Below are positions 7,681 through 8,428 of a DNA stretch of 8,428 bases, in pieces. How positions within the stretch are numbered: the stretch's first letter is position 1; each line of letters starts with the position of its first letter. A program made the translations under genes and the position numbers. The stretch spans positions 23,380-31,807 of the forward strand of contig DDHL01000038.1 in assembly GCA_002352945.1 (NCBI GenBank), read 5' to 3'. The notes under the pieces were generated by a model. The model was not told the origin of the DNA, ran no database searches, and saw only the letters and a list, made by a program, of their open reading frames with translations. The DNA is from Campylobacteraceae bacterium UBA1877 (lineage in GTDB: Bacteria > Campylobacterota > Campylobacteria > Campylobacterales > Campylobacteraceae).

Positions 7681-8326
7681 GCTTTTAGAAGCTTTGAAAA
7701 AGTGTGTAAAAATAGATGAAAAAAACCCTTGGTGGTGGCCAAATAGCGGTACATTTGAAGTTATTGTAGGGGCAATTTTAACCCAGCGCTCAAGTTGGCA
7801 AAGAGTTCAAGAGGTTTTAGAAAGACTTCAAAATATCAAAGCTTTACATGTAGATACAATGGCTGCATTTTCAAAGGATGAGTTGTCCCAAATCCTAAAG
7901 CCTTGTGGGTTTTACGCTCAAAAGGCCGATAAACTTATTAGACTATCTCAAAATATAAAAGAGGATTTTGGGGATTTTGAAACTTTTAAAACATCTGTTG
8001 ATCGCCAATGGCTTTTGCGTCAAAAAGGAGTTGGACCAGAGAGTGCAGATGCTATTTTATGCTATGCATGTCAGCGTGAAGCGATGGTCGTGGATAGATA
8101 TACGGCAATTTTATTAAACTACTATGGGTTTGAATTTGAAACTTACGAAGAGCTACAATCGTGGTTTTTAGATGGTTTGGATGAGAAAAAACTCAGGCAA
8201 ATTTATGGTGATATGCCAAGAGGGCAGGTTTATGCAAGGTTTCATGGGAAAATTGTGGAATTTTGTAAAGGTAGAATTAAAAAAGGAGAGTTAACACAAG
8301 GGGTTCCGGGGCTAAGCCCCGATTGA
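7664..8326 (+). CDS. magIII: MagIII-like 3-methyladenine DNA glycosylase (endonuclease III superfamily)
   Basis: Helix-hairpin-helix DNA glycosylase that removes alkylated bases such as 3-methyladenine as the first step of base excision repair. The 220 residues resemble H. pylori MagIII over most of their length: PWWWPN (22-27) of the base-binding pocket, the hairpin segment LLRQKGVGPESADAILCYA (117-135), catalytic Asp in VVDRY (D144) and ARFHGKIVEFCK (191-202). A Glu (E126) sits where bifunctional endonuclease III has its catalytic Lys, which points to a glycosylase without lyase activity. The C-terminal four-cysteine iron-sulfur motif of endonuclease III is absent, as in MagIII. The start is TTG 7664 with AAAGG six bases upstream, overlapping the previous gene by 17 bases; no ATG is available nearby. 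The last ten residues (TQGVPGLSPD) come largely from a GC-rich palindrome and are probably not part of the ancestral protein. Confidence 0.9.
   Translation: MRASIELLEALKKCVKIDEKNPWWWPNSGTFEVIVGAILTQRSSWQRVQEVLERLQNIKALHVDTMAAFSKDELSQILKPCGFYAQKADKLIRLSQNIKEDFGDFETFKTSVDRQWLLRQKGVGPESADAILCYACQREAMVVDRYTAILLNYYGFEFETYEELQSWFLDGLDEKKLRQIYGDMPRGQVYARFHGKIVEFCKGRIKKGELTQGVPGLSPD
8300..8321 (+). repeat. GC-rich palindrome between convergent genes, inside the end of magIII
   Basis: A block of GGGGTTCC followed by a perfect inverted repeat CGGGGC-TAA-GCCCCG (8307-8321, 6-bp stem, 3-base loop). It is far more GC-rich than the surrounding sequence. It encodes the last residues of the glycosylase and lies just 3' of the stop codons of both convergent genes when read from the minus strand. 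It could be a copy of a short dispersed repeat or half of a bidirectional terminator. There is no T-run directly after the stem on either strand: on the plus strand a T-rich stretch starts about 17 bases later, so a standard intrinsic terminator is not clear. Confidence 0.6.
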
Positions 8327-8328
8327 GA

Positions 8329-8428
8329 CTATAAGCCTTTTTCTTCTTTGTATGCAAGAATCATTTTGTAAGCTTCATCTTTTAGACGAAGTTTCTCTTT
8401 TTTAAAACTCTCAAGCTCAAAACGCTCT
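8329..8428 (-). CDS. YdcH/DUF465 family small protein, C-terminal fragment
   Basis: Reading leftward from the window edge, an open frame of 32 residues ends at TAG (8329-8331); the gene's start lies beyond base 8428. The visible part is lysine- and glutamate-rich and includes FKKEKLRLKDEAYKMI, which matches the conserved C-terminal helix of the DUF465/YdcH family (short all-helical proteins of about 70-80 residues, function unknown). It is too short to appear as a full open reading frame here, but the stop position and the match make it credible. It converges on magIII with only 2 bases between the stop codons, so the two transcripts must end inside each other or at the nearby palindrome. Its promoter is outside the window. 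Another short helical protein cannot be wholly excluded. Confidence 0.75.
   Translation of the reverse strand, partial: ERFELESFKKEKLRLKDEAYKMILAYKEEKGL

Noticed and set aside
8307..8349. Standard intrinsic terminator after magIII
   Set aside because: The hairpin stem is good but no T-run follows it directly; the T-rich stretch begins about 17 bases later and is coding sequence of the minus-strand gene.
1..8428. Promoters, CRISPR arrays, tRNA genes, transposons or a defence system
   Set aside because: Genes are packed without intergenic space, no repeats with regular spacing or transposase-like frames were seen, and all products are recognisable housekeeping or cell-envelope families.

Overview
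The window is a compact, AT-rich stretch (mid-to-high 30s % GC by eye) from a member of the Campylobacterota (the former Epsilonproteobacteria). The gene order and protein sequences support this. A folC - M23 peptidase - bactofilin - mfd - DUF815 ATPase series is, as I remember it, the order found in Campylobacter jejuni (around Cj1084c-Cj1088c). It also resembles the Helicobacter pylori folC-csd2-csd1-ccmA-mfd locus. The bactofilin, Mfd and MagIII-type glycosylase proteins look like those of this phylum. The genus cannot be fixed from the sequence. An extra diguanylate cyclase gene would fit a free-living relative such as Sulfurimonas or its allies, but that is a guess.

Layout. Eight genes run on the plus strand from base 1 to 8326 with almost no intergenic DNA: gaps are 2-6 bases, or neighbours overlap by 1 to 58 bases. 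They are: (1) the 3' part of a GGDEF diguanylate cyclase; (2) folC, folate synthesis and polyglutamylation; (3) a membrane-anchored M23 (Csd1/Pgp3-like) peptidoglycan endopeptidase; (4) a CcmA-type bactofilin; (5) mfd, the transcription-repair coupling factor; (6) a DUF815 P-loop ATPase; (7) a YmdB/TIGR00282 metallophosphoesterase; (8) a MagIII-like DNA glycosylase. A ninth gene enters from the right edge on the minus strand: the C-terminal end of a YdcH/DUF465 small protein, ending 2 bases from the glycosylase stop codon. No stretch longer than 300 bases lacks a gene. I saw no RNA gene, transposon, CRISPR array or integration site.

How the genes fit together. The spacing implies one long transcript with extensive translational coupling. 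Two themes stand out. One is cell shape: the M23 peptidase and bactofilin are the classic helical-shape pair, and their genes overlap by 58 bp. The other is DNA repair: mfd and magIII, with an uncharacterised ATPase and a predicted cyclic-nucleotide phosphodiesterase between them. The cyclase at the front and the YmdB-like enzyme near the end put two nucleotide-signalling enzymes on the same apparent transcript.

I see no clearly new biological system here. The points most worth checking are the GC-rich palindrome that supplies the last codons of the glycosylase gene, the cyclase sitting at the head of a cell-shape operon, the peptidase/bactofilin overlap, and the function of the DUF815 ATPase next to mfd.
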